Position numbers and translations under genes: made by a program. A DNA stretch of 64,000 nt from the NCBI RefSeq assembly GCF_029626235.1, contig NZ_JARUBO010000005.1:2202501-2266500 (forward strand). Direction: 5' to 3'. The notes beneath the pieces are model-generated. The model was not told the origin of the DNA. It was given only the letters and a program-made list of their open reading frames with translations, and ran no database searches. The stretch comes from Micromonospora sp. WMMD1120. GTDB lineage: Bacteria; Actinomycetota; Actinomycetes; Mycobacteriales; Micromonosporaceae. Of this stretch, positions 16,345 to 24,008 are shown piece after piece. How positions within the stretch are numbered: the stretch's first letter is position 1; every line of letters starts with the position of its first letter.

Positions 16345-16868
16345 TTTCCCGCTGATCCCAGCTGTCGTGCTTCGGCGGCTGCCGCGTCGACGAACTGCCG
16401 GGCGGTGCCGGTACGTTGAACGATGAGCACCATCACCTGTTTGACGCCGTCCAGGGCCTGCAACAGGGGTCCCGGCTGCCCGCCGAGGAGGACGGCCGTG
16501 ACGAGTTGTTGCGCCGCGCCGGCCTGACTGATCACTGCGGTCGCCGCGTCGCGGGCGCCGTCCACCGCGCTCTGCACCGGCGCGAGCCCGGAGATCGTCT
16601 CCTGCGGTGTGCCTTGGCGGGGCACCGCCGCAGTGGCCTGGGCCGCCTCCCCGATCGACGTGGAGAGGCGGCCCAGAGCGGCCTGGATCTCGCCGATCGC
16701 GCTATGGACCCGAGCCATGCCGGCAGCCACCGCGGCGAAGCCGGCGCCCGCGGCACGAACCCCGACCTCCTGCGCCTGGGTGCCGGCTGCGGCGGTGAGG
16801 CCGCGAGCTCTGTCGACGCCGGCTGTCAGGGCACGCAGTTCGGCGTCAACCTTCTCGATGTTCGACAC
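16341..16868 (-). CDS. DUF6244 WXG100-like helical export partner
   Basis: 175 residues, almost wholly helical and Ala/Gln-rich, beginning SNIEKVDAELRALTAGVD. This matches DUF6244, found in Micromonosporaceae upstream of polymorphic toxins. It resembles LXG/WXG100 N-terminal domains that pair with type VII-type export. In other loci the same module is fused to the toxin. Here toxin and helical module are separate but translationally coupled (overlap 16341-16344), a split arrangement. No ESX genes are in the window. Confidence 0.75.
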   Translation of the reverse strand: MSNIEKVDAELRALTAGVDRARGLTAAAGTQAQEVGVRAAGAGFAAVAAGMARVHSAIGEIQAALGRLSTSIGEAAQATAAVPRQGTPQETISGLAPVQSAVDGARDAATAVISQAGAAQQLVTAVLLGGQPGPLLQALDGVKQVMVLIVQRTGTARQFVDAAAAEARQLGSAGN

Positions 16869-16908
16869 GTGAAGCGGTCTCCAATCGGCGACGATGTTGC
16901 TTGATCAC

Positions 16909-18024
16909 TTACCCGTATTGCGATCGTGTCGGTGGCCAGCCTGACTTGGTCGTCGTCGGTCCTTGTCTACGCCGTGGTGGCCGCGGGTCTCCGGGACGCT
17001 CGGCCTTACGGCGGAGCTGGGTGTAGACGCCGGTGAGGCCCATCGCCTTGCGGGCCTCGAACACCGTCTGCTGCACCACGCGCCGGGTACGTTCCGTGCC
17101 CGCCACGATCAACTCGTCCACCAGGCCCTTGTCGGCCTCGTAGCGGGCGCGTCGCTCGCGCATGGGGTCGAGGAACGCGATCAGCGCGGTGGCGAGTTTC
17201 TCCTTGACCTCGACGTCGCCGACCTTGCCCTCGCGGTAGCGGCTCTTGAGGTCGTCAACCTCGGCCCGGTTGGGGTTGAAGACGTCGTGGTACTGGAACA
17301 CCGGGTTGCCCTCGACCGTGCCGGGCACATCAGCGCGGATCCGGTTCGGGTCGGTGTACATGCCCATGACCTTGCGGCGGACCTCCGCCGGCTCGTCCGA
17401 GAGTGCGATGGCGTTGCCGAGGCTCTTGCTCATCTTGGCCCGGCCGTCGGTGCCTACCAGGGTGGGAGTCTCGGCGCTGACCAGGTCGGGGACGGGGAAG
17501 ACCTCGCCGTAGAGGTGGTTGAAGCGGCGGGCGATCTCCCTGGTGACCTCGACGTGCGCGGCGTTGTCCTTCCCAACGGGCACCACGTGGGCCTTGACGC
17601 AGAGGATGTCGGCGGCCTGCAACACCGGGTACCCGAGAAGGCCGTACGGCATCTCCTCCTTGCCGGCGTCGCGGGCCATGTCCTTGAGCGAGGGCACCCG
17701 TTCCAGGCGCGGCACGGTGACCAGGTTCTGGAAGAGGGTGTTGAGGTCTCCGACTTCCTGGATCGCCGACTGGAGGTAGAAGGTGGCGGTGTCGGGGTCG
17801 ATCCCGGCGGCGAGGGAGTCGACGACCATGTCCCGGGCGTTCTGGGTGGCCCTCGCGATGTCGTCGCGGGTGTTCTTGGTGGTCAGCATGTGGAGGTCGG
17901 CGATGATGAAGTAGCTCTCGTACTTCTGGTGCAGCTTCACCCGGTTGGCGATGCTGCCGACGTAGTGGCCGAGGTGCAGTTTTCCGGTGGGGCGGTCACC
18001 GGTGAGCATCCGCTGAGCGGTCAT
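16909..18024 (-). CDS. trpS: Tryptophanyl-tRNA synthetase
   Basis: 371 residues from the ATG at 18024; the 36 codons upstream in frame do not resemble the family. It charges tRNA-Trp. The class I signatures are clear: PTGKLHLGHYVG with HLGH at about residues 17-20, and RAKMSKSLGNAI with KMSKS at about 197-201. The C-terminus has an unusual Arg/Pro-rich tail (GDPRPPRRRQGPTTTK). The surroundings are toxin and modification genes, not translation genes, so this is probably an accessory copy. Second TrpRS enzymes in actinomycetes can give resistance to tryptophan-mimic antibiotics such as indolmycin; that role here is only a possibility. Confidence 0.93.
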   Translation of the reverse strand: MTAQRMLTGDRPTGKLHLGHYVGSIANRVKLHQKYESYFIIADLHMLTTKNTRDDIARATQNARDMVVDSLAAGIDPDTATFYLQSAIQEVGDLNTLFQNLVTVPRLERVPSLKDMARDAGKEEMPYGLLGYPVLQAADILCVKAHVVPVGKDNAAHVEVTREIARRFNHLYGEVFPVPDLVSAETPTLVGTDGRAKMSKSLGNAIALSDEPAEVRRKVMGMYTDPNRIRADVPGTVEGNPVFQYHDVFNPNRAEVDDLKSRYREGKVGDVEVKEKLATALIAFLDPMRERRARYEADKGLVDELIVAGTERTRRVVQQTVFEARKAMGLTGVYTQLRRKAERPGDPRPPRRRQGPTTTKSGWPPTRSQYG

Positions 18025-18141
18025 GACGATGGGGCCTTTCACGGGCGTGACGGGTCGACGAAGGTCGCGTACCGACGGGGCGATGGTCGCCACGTCGGTC
18101 AGAAGAGCTGGATCATCGCCGGAAGTCGCCATCGTGAGCCG

Positions 18142-18483
18142 TCACGGAACCGCAGCCCCGCAGGCCCGGAGCAGAGCGAGGACCTGACCACGCCGGTCCC
18201 CAAGATCGGTCGGAAGACACCTCACGGCCGGATGGGTGTGGTCGACCCTGGCACCGAACGTGACGTGCGCCCTGACCGGCGACCGGCACACCACCGTGTC
18301 GTCGCGCTCCTGAACGAGCCGCAGCGTCAGCGCGAACGGGTGTGCCACGGACTCACCGTAGACCTTGCCGTGATCAGCATCGTTCCGATTAGCTCGTGGA
18401 GGCGTCTCTGCAAGCGGTCGACCTGTTACGGAGGGAGAAGAACGCACCGTGGTCTCTGGTCGAAAGTCAGCAAAGATGATCAC
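18142..18483 (-). CDS. Small hypothetical protein, uncertain
   Basis: 113 residues. Its ATG overlaps the stop of the Nudix-nucleotidyltransferase gene (ATGA, 18480-18483), a common coupling in this window, and the frame ends 117 bases before the TrpRS start. The middle (HPFALTLRLVQERDDTVVC) has an amphipathic pattern that could be real, but no family is recognised and composition is ordinary. Equally, it could be a chance frame in the trpS leader. Confidence 0.35.
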   Translation of the reverse strand: MIIFADFRPETTVRSSPSVTGRPLAETPPRANRNDADHGKVYGESVAHPFALTLRLVQERDDTVVCRSPVRAHVTFGARVDHTHPAVRCLPTDLGDRRGQVLALLRACGAAVP

Positions 18484-19673
18484 AGCGCTGCCGATTCTGC
18501 GATCATGCTTCTCGCGGCCACGAGCGCACTTGGTACGCGGGCGGCAAGCCGCTCGGCGCGCTCGATGTCGCTTGCGCCTGCCCGGCGGTAGGCGTCGTAG
18601 TCGCGCAGGAGCAATCTGAGCTCGTCGTCGGGTCCGCCGCGCAGAGCCTCGACCACGTCAGGAAGCCACAAGCCAACCTCTGGCGCTCGGCTGGCGACGA
18701 GCAGCCGACCCGCACTCGCCAGGACAGACAACACCTGGCGTGCCGCGTCCTCGCGTTCCGATTCTGCGCGGTGTCTCTCGGCCAGACGGGCGACGGCGAA
18801 GTCATGCAGTACAGCAAGGTCACCAGCGAGGTCGGCTCGTTCTGGAGCGGCGGCGAAGGTAGGGGCGGCACCTGCGATCACGGCGGTGTCGAGCCCTACG
18901 CGGCGCAGCGCCATTCGCATCTTCATGTCGTAGAGCGGACCGAGGCGACGGGCCTCGGCCCCGTGGCCGTCCGCGAGGTGCAGTGACGCGCGAGGACCGT
19001 GGCGTCGGGCCGCATCGCTGATGATCTCCTGGAGCGACGTGGCGGCGGCCGACGTGGGGGGCAGGTTCCAGGCGATGAAGTCGACATCGCTCCAGCCCTC
19101 GATGAAGTCTCCTCGTGCGGCGGATCCGCACAGGCCCACCCCAGCATCCGGATGTCCGGCGATGGCGGCCTCGGCCTCTGCCGCCATCTGGTCGACCAGG
19201 TGACTGAGCTTCCGGCTGAACGGCAGAGGATGAGCGGCACGCCAGGTGATGACGGCAACGGCGCGATCCAGCACCTGCTGGAACTGGGGGTGGCTGGCGG
19301 CCTGCCGGGCCGCGGGAGCCTCGAGCCAGCGGGCCTGGACGAAGCCTTCCTCTCGGGCCGGCGTCGTGACGGTGGTGGATGTCGTGAAGAGGAACCAGTC
19401 GACGACCTTCGCCGCTGGCATGCCGTCGTTGTCGGTGAACGTGTAGGCCTCCTGCCCGAGATACCCGCTGTAGCACGTACTGGTGAGGCCGGCCTCCTCG
19501 GCCACCTCCCTCCTCGCTGCCTGAAGCGGCGCCTCGCCCGGCTCCAGCTGGCCTTTCGGGGCGACGGTCTGTCGTTCACCGGTCTTTCGAACCTGATCGA
19601 GGAGCAGGATCTGTGGAGAGCTGAGGTCGTCGGTCACGACAACGGCACCGGCGGAGGCGGATCGACGAGTCAT
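18480..19673 (-). CDS. Nudix hydrolase fused to a nucleotidyltransferase domain
   Basis: 397 residues. Residues 1-135 form a Nudix domain with an intact box (GQLEPGEAPLQAARREVAEE). Residues about 175-300 form an MNT-type nucleotidyltransferase (LCGSAARGDFIEGWSDVDF). The C-terminal helices resemble the substrate domain of such enzymes. The two catalytic domains on one chain suggest linked hydrolysis of a nucleoside-diphosphate compound and NMP transfer. The ATG at 19673 is the natural start, since the Nudix fold begins immediately. No RNA or sugar-specific motif identifies the substrate. Confidence 0.82.
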   Translation of the reverse strand: MTRRSASAGAVVVTDDLSSPQILLLDQVRKTGERQTVAPKGQLEPGEAPLQAARREVAEEAGLTSTCYSGYLGQEAYTFTDNDGMPAAKVVDWFLFTTSTTVTTPAREEGFVQARWLEAPAARQAASHPQFQQVLDRAVAVITWRAAHPLPFSRKLSHLVDQMAAEAEAAIAGHPDAGVGLCGSAARGDFIEGWSDVDFIAWNLPPTSAAATSLQEIISDAARRHGPRASLHLADGHGAEARRLGPLYDMKMRMALRRVGLDTAVIAGAAPTFAAAPERADLAGDLAVLHDFAVARLAERHRAESEREDAARQVLSVLASAGRLLVASRAPEVGLWLPDVVEALRGGPDDELRLLLRDYDAYRRAGASDIERAERLAARVPSALVAARSMIAESAAL

Positions 19674-19916
19674 GGCTGGACGCCTCCTGAGGATGTCTGC
19701 GGGGCCTGGTACGCGTCGGGGTGACGAGCCCCGGAAGGTGATGATGTCGGCAGGGTGGGCGCCCCGCTGATCGCTCTGGCTGATGTGACCGGCGCGATGT
19801 CCCCCGTGATCATAGTTATCGATGCGCCCACCGTTGCTGGGCCAGGGAGCGGTAGAGGGTGCAGATGCCGCCGCGGCCCACTTCGTGGAGGTCCCGGTGG
19901 ACCAGGGCTACGTGGA

Positions 19917-20819
19917 TCATGCTGACCTGGCCGCGTTGATGCGTTGTAGGCGGGTGCTGGCCGAGGTCCAGGCGGCCTCGATGATCGGCAGACACCGCGT
20001 CCGCGCCGGGTCGTCCTCGGGCAGTTCGTGGTGCAGGCGCAGCTCGCGGGTCAGGACCACAGCGAGGTTGAGCGCGAATGCGGCCTCGATGCCCGTCTCA
20101 CTCACGATCGCCTCGATACGCTCGCGGATCACTGGCGTACTCGCGCCGACCTGGGTGTGGAGCATCGCAAGGTCGAAGCCAGGAAGGAACAGCCCGGTGA
20201 ACTCCCAGTCGACCAGCACCGCGGTGGCCTCGGCCTCGTCATCGCTGTCGGGACGGCCGGCATTGAGGAGGATGTTGCTGGCCAGCGGGTCGCCGTGATT
20301 GAGCTGTGCCGGCGCGTCGCAGCGGGCCAGCAGACTGTCCAGAGCCTCTCGCTGGCCCTCAGTGAGGTACCCCTTGGCCTGGTACCGCGCCACGCGCTCG
20401 GAGTAGTCGAAGGTCGGCGAGAGCCGGGCGGCGGGGTAGGTCCACTCGTTCAACGCGGTGATGCAGTCCAGGACGGCATCGACCTCCCGGGTATCGAGCT
20501 CTCGCTGGGGGTAGCGTTCGACCGCGAGGGGCGATGCGTCGACCCATTCCAGGACCAGCAGCCGGTCACGGTCGGTATGGAGCAGCCGAGGAACGCGGAC
20601 CGGCGGGGTGGTGTCACCGAAGATCTCGTACACGTCCAGCTCATGCCGCCACCTGGCCGCCCAGAACGGATCTGGGTCGATCAGATATTTCACCGCTGCC
20701 GGTTCCCCGCGGAACGAGCCTCGCGCCAGCAGGGTCTTGTCCGTGCGCCGTAGCACCGTGTCGATGGTCAGCCCGATCGTGGCTGCCGAGCCCGGCAGAT
20801 CAGGCGGCGTGTGCGACAT
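19917..20819 (-). CDS. Aminoglycoside phosphotransferase-family kinase
   Basis: 300 residues from the ATG at 20819; the upstream extension overlaps another gene and was rejected. APH-type kinase motifs are complete: AVKYL with the ATP-binding Lys, LNHGDPLASNIL as the catalytic loop, and VLVDWEFTGLFLPGFDL with the Mg-binding Asp. It transfers phosphate to a small-molecule hydroxyl; the substrate is unknown. The preceding small gene overlaps by 20 bases. The pair diverges from the OtnI-like isomerase of the biosynthetic region, so a role in that pathway or in self-resistance is conceivable. Confidence 0.85.
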   Translation of the reverse strand: MSHTPPDLPGSAATIGLTIDTVLRRTDKTLLARGSFRGEPAAVKYLIDPDPFWAARWRHELDVYEIFGDTTPPVRVPRLLHTDRDRLLVLEWVDASPLAVERYPQRELDTREVDAVLDCITALNEWTYPAARLSPTFDYSERVARYQAKGYLTEGQREALDSLLARCDAPAQLNHGDPLASNILLNAGRPDSDDEAEATAVLVDWEFTGLFLPGFDLAMLHTQVGASTPVIRERIEAIVSETGIEAAFALNLAVVLTRELRLHHELPEDDPARTRCLPIIEAAWTSASTRLQRINAARSA

Positions 20820-21069
20820 CGGCGGTCGCCTTGATCGAGTCGATGAGCCGCTGGCGAAGGCTGGTCTCGGAGCGCTCCCCGTGCCAGACCGCCGTGATCT
20901 CTGCGACGCAGCGTGGAAGTAATGGTCGCTGAGCGCATGACCGGCCTTGGTCGAGAAGGCGTCGCGGCACACCGGTAGGGACTGCGACATCCAGCACGTC
21001 AACCATGGTTGACGGGATGCCGGGTCGGTACTGCCGGTAGAACTCGACGGTTCCGTGAACCACAATCAT
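20800..21069 (-). CDS. Small hypothetical protein upstream of APH kinase
   Basis: About 89 residues from the ATG at 21069, with GAGG a few bases upstream. It begins IVVHGTVEFYRQYRPG and ends with an amphipathic helix (SLRQRLIDSIKATADVAH) that overlaps the kinase start by 20 bases. No family is recognised. The composition looks coding, and the overlap suggests translation coupled to the kinase. It could also be an N-terminal piece of a once longer protein. Confidence 0.45.
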   Translation of the reverse strand: MIVVHGTVEFYRQYRPGIPSTMVDVLDVAVPTGVPRRLLDQGRSCAQRPLLPRCVAEITAVWHGERSETSLRQRLIDSIKATADVAHAA

Positions 21070-21294
21070 GCATGACCATCCTCGTGAAGCGAGTTCGTTA
21101 AGGTGCAGGCTGGCGGCGGTTAGATCAGCGGCTACAAGCACACCGTCGCCGTTGTTCGCAATCCCAATCGCCGGCCCATGTGCACCATATTCGCGGGGGG
21201 CCACGTGAGGAGTTCCTCGCGACTCGGTTCAGAGTTCGTGACGGATCTGCAGTCGCTTGCCAGAGGCGATGCGAGCCACTAGGAGGCTACCCCG

Positions 21295-22110
21295 GTGCAT
21301 TTGAGCCTAAATGTCTCGATTTCACACATCGGCTTGACTCTTGTCGAACGCCTGAGATCAGCCGCTTCTGCAGGTTTTGACGTGGTGGAAATGTGGTGGC
21401 CGTTCGAGCAGCCGGACCCCCCTCGCGAGGAACTAGCAAGCCTGGCGTCGGAGATCCGCTCAGCTGGCCTGAAGTTGGCCCTGTTGAATCTGGATGGAGG
21501 CGACCTGGGTTCTGGTGAGCGAGGGATCCTGTCACACCCTCATGCCGCCGAGCGCTTCCGCGCCAACCTCCAATCTGCTCTATGGCTGGCCGAGGAGACC
21601 GGTTGTCGGGTTCTGAACGCGTTGTATGGTAATCGGCTTCCCGGCTTGGATCAGGAAGTAGCGGGTGCTCTGGCGGTCCGCCATCTGACAGCGGCATCCC
21701 AGGCGGCTTCCGACATCGGGGCCGAAATCGTGGTCGAGGCGTTGAACAGCGGGGACTGTCCGGCCTATCCGCTGAACACTCCTCAGGCCGTGGTGGAACT
21801 GATTGAAGAAGTCCGGAGCGCGGGTGCTGTTGAGGTTGGTTATTTGTGTGACGTCTACCATCTGGCACGCATGGGAATCGAGCCCGCCGTCGCGGTCCGA
21901 GACTTCGGTGCCTACGTCGGGCATGTTCAGGTGGCCGACTTCCCCGGACGGGGCATCCCAGGCAGTGGGACAATACGCTTCCCGGAACTGTTTGCGGCGC
22001 TGAGAGCGACAGGGTATGCCGGTTACGTTGGCGTGGAATGCCATGGGGCAGACAAAATCAAGCCTCGGGATGTGATCCGACTGATGGCCGGCGGAGCAGC
22101 GGGCGGGTAG
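21295..22110 (+). CDS. OtnI/Hyi-like sugar-acid isomerase (TIM barrel)
   Basis: 271 residues from GTG with AGGAGG at 21281. It is a xylose-isomerase-like TIM barrel of the hydroxypyruvate isomerase/2-oxo-tetronate isomerase group. It begins LSLNVSISHIGLTLVERL and has GFDVVEMWWPFE, the metal-site glutamate in IVVEALNSGDCPAYPLNT, the aspartate/histidine in YLCDVYHLARMG, and GYVGVECHG near the end. OtnI converts 2-oxo-tetronate to 3-oxo-tetronate after DenD-type oxidation of D-erythronate, and a DenD-like gene lies at 25609. Its 3' end overlaps the TylF-like gene, read from the other strand, by 53 bases. Hydroxypyruvate isomerase is the alternative activity. Confidence 0.82.
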   Translation: MHLSLNVSISHIGLTLVERLRSAASAGFDVVEMWWPFEQPDPPREELASLASEIRSAGLKLALLNLDGGDLGSGERGILSHPHAAERFRANLQSALWLAEETGCRVLNALYGNRLPGLDQEVAGALAVRHLTAASQAASDIGAEIVVEALNSGDCPAYPLNTPQAVVELIEEVRSAGAVEVGYLCDVYHLARMGIEPAVAVRDFGAYVGHVQVADFPGRGIPGSGTIRFPELFAALRATGYAGYVGVECHGADKIKPRDVIRLMAGGAAGG

Positions 22111-22744
22111 CGTGCGATCGCACGTAGGTTTCGTCCTTGAACCAATAGAGTGCTCCCGTAACTCCGTGTCGGTGGACGATGGGTGCAATCTTTCGTTCGA
22201 CGCAGAACTCGTAGAAGGCTCGTCGCGTTCCTTCCCACCAGGCGAAGTCGTCCATGATGATGACTCCACCGGCTACTACGCGGTCGTAGAAGTGCCGTAA
22301 CACGGCTCGAACCCCGTCGTAGAAGTCCGCGTCGATGTGAAGGAGGGCGACGGCGTCTGGCCCGGGTTGCGCGAAGGTTTCGTCGAACCATCCCTCGCAG
22401 AGGATGGTGGCGTCGGTGCGTACGCCTGCCTCGGCAAGCCGGGCACGCACGCGGCTTGGATCGCCGATCAACTCGCCGGCGAACCGTGCGGCGTCGCGGT
22501 CGTCAGACGCGGTAGGGGTGGGCAAACCCTGGAAGGAGTCGTAGAGCCACAGTCGTTTTGGGTGGTGCCGGATGGCGAGGCCGATCGCGGCGGCGGAGCC
22601 GCCGTTGTAGACGCCGCACTCGACGATGTCGCCGGGAAGCTGCCTGGCGCAGGCCTGCGCGGCAAGGTTGTAGAGCAAGGTGAGGCCGTCGATTGAGTTC
22701 AGTGCCTCGTGGCGGAGTGGCCAGAGCTCCTCAGGCACGTGCAT
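22058..22744 (-). CDS. TylF/MycF-type O-methyltransferase
   Basis: 228 residues from the ATG at 22744 with GGAGG before it. The SAM-binding motif ECGVYNGGSAAAIGLA, YDSFQGLP and the metal-binding LLHIDADFYDGVRAVL...IIMDDFAWWEGTR are characteristic of TylF/MycF macrocin O-methyltransferases, which methylate sugar hydroxyls in specialised metabolism using SAM and Mg. It is the last gene of the seven-gene minus-strand run and overlaps the aminotransferase stop by 14 bases. Its last codons are antisense to the isomerase gene. Confidence 0.88.
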   Translation of the reverse strand: MHVPEELWPLRHEALNSIDGLTLLYNLAAQACARQLPGDIVECGVYNGGSAAAIGLAIRHHPKRLWLYDSFQGLPTPTASDDRDAARFAGELIGDPSRVRARLAEAGVRTDATILCEGWFDETFAQPGPDAVALLHIDADFYDGVRAVLRHFYDRVVAGGVIIMDDFAWWEGTRRAFYEFCVERKIAPIVHRHGVTGALYWFKDETYVRSHATRPLLRRPSVGSHPEA

Positions 22745-24008
22745 AGGATCCTCCGGGTGGGTTGGCAGAGGCGTGCTGGGAGTAGCTTCGGATTGCCGAC
22801 GTGATGCGTTGGGCGCCTTCCGCGAGGTCGGCTTCGGTCATGCCTGCCGTGGGGTAAAACCTGGTCGGCATGGCAGGCAAGACTCCGGCGTCGAGTAGGT
22901 GCCGCCGCAGCGCTGCGGAAGTGGACGCTGCTGGCCTTCCGACGGGTCTGATCCAGAATCCGCCGGGCAGGCCCGAGATCGAGACGCTAAGCCCTTCCCG
23001 CTCGACGTGGGCGGAGACCGAGGTGAGCAGGAATTCGCCCGCTCGCTGTAGGGAGTGCATGGACAGGGCGCCGGGTTTTTGCAGCAGTTCGATGGTGTGG
23101 GCGACGGCGGCAGCGGCGAGTGGTGAGCCGTTCAGTGTGCCCCCGTGGACGACGCGGTGGTCGGCGCAAAGTTGGAGGAGAGGGTCGGAGGCCAGGACAG
23201 CGCTGACCGGTACCGCTCCCCCGCCCAGCATCTTTCCGACCAGGGTGATGTCTGGTGTAACTGAGCTGGTCGCCTGCCAGCCGCCCAGTCCGGCGCGGAA
23301 GCCGGTGATGATCTCGTCGAAAATCAGGACCGTATGGTGGCGGTCGCAGTGCTGGCGTAGCAGTTCGAGGAAGCCCGGCGCGGGCGCTACCGCTCCGGCG
23401 TTGATGGGAAAGGGCTCCAGCACAACGGCGGCAAGGCTGTCCCCGAAGCCGCGGAAGACGGCTTCGAGGTCGCCCACGTTGTTCCACCGAGCAAGGTAGT
23501 TCTGTGCCTCCAACTGCCCAGGTGCCGAGCCTTCAGTGACCCGCGGATCGTCTGGTAACACCGCAGGTCGGGGGAAGGTGTGTGGCGAGTACGCGCCGCC
23601 GAGGAGCGCGTCCAGGTGGCCGTGGTAGTGATCTGCGAAGCGCAGGATCCGGGGGCGGCCGGTCGCTGCGCGGGCCAGCCTGATGGCGAGCTGCGCTGCC
23701 TCGGTTCCGCTGGTGCAGAAACGGACTGCGGAGTGCTGTGGGAAGAGCTGCAGGACTGCGTCTGCCGCGTGCTCCACCGCGGCGGAGGGCAGAGAACCTG
23801 AGACCACCTTGGCGCCGACCGCCAGGGCCCGCTCATAAGCACGGCAGCCATGTGGGAACGCTCGTGCCCCGAATGCGGAGAACAGGTCGAACACGCGGCG
23901 TCCGTCGATGGTGGTGATCCAGGCTCCGGCACCTCCGGCTACCACCAGATGCGGCTCGTGCCCGGGCATGCGGAAGTTGTAGTTCACCCCACCGGCCAAG
24001 CGACTCAT
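22731..24008 (-). CDS. Class III PLP aminotransferase, GSA-aminomutase-like
   Basis: 425 residues with an ATGA overlap on the radical SAM gene. It has the glutamate-1-semialdehyde 2,1-aminomutase pattern: RVFDLFSAFGARAFPHG, FCTSGTEAAQLAIRLAR for PLP phosphate, HYHGHLDALLGGAYSP, IFDEIITGFRAGLGG with the Asp that holds the pyridine N, and LVGKMLGGGAVPVSAV with the Schiff-base Lys. It moves or transfers an amino group between adjacent carbons or to a keto/aldehyde sugar-acid. In this operon the likely substrate is a small oxo-acid rather than GSA itself; heme genes are absent. Confidence 0.88.
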   Translation of the reverse strand: MSRLAGGVNYNFRMPGHEPHLVVAGGAGAWITTIDGRRVFDLFSAFGARAFPHGCRAYERALAVGAKVVSGSLPSAAVEHAADAVLQLFPQHSAVRFCTSGTEAAQLAIRLARAATGRPRILRFADHYHGHLDALLGGAYSPHTFPRPAVLPDDPRVTEGSAPGQLEAQNYLARWNNVGDLEAVFRGFGDSLAAVVLEPFPINAGAVAPAPGFLELLRQHCDRHHTVLIFDEIITGFRAGLGGWQATSSVTPDITLVGKMLGGGAVPVSAVLASDPLLQLCADHRVVHGGTLNGSPLAAAAVAHTIELLQKPGALSMHSLQRAGEFLLTSVSAHVEREGLSVSISGLPGGFWIRPVGRPAASTSAALRRHLLDAGVLPAMPTRFYPTAGMTEADLAEGAQRITSAIRSYSQHASANPPGGSYARA

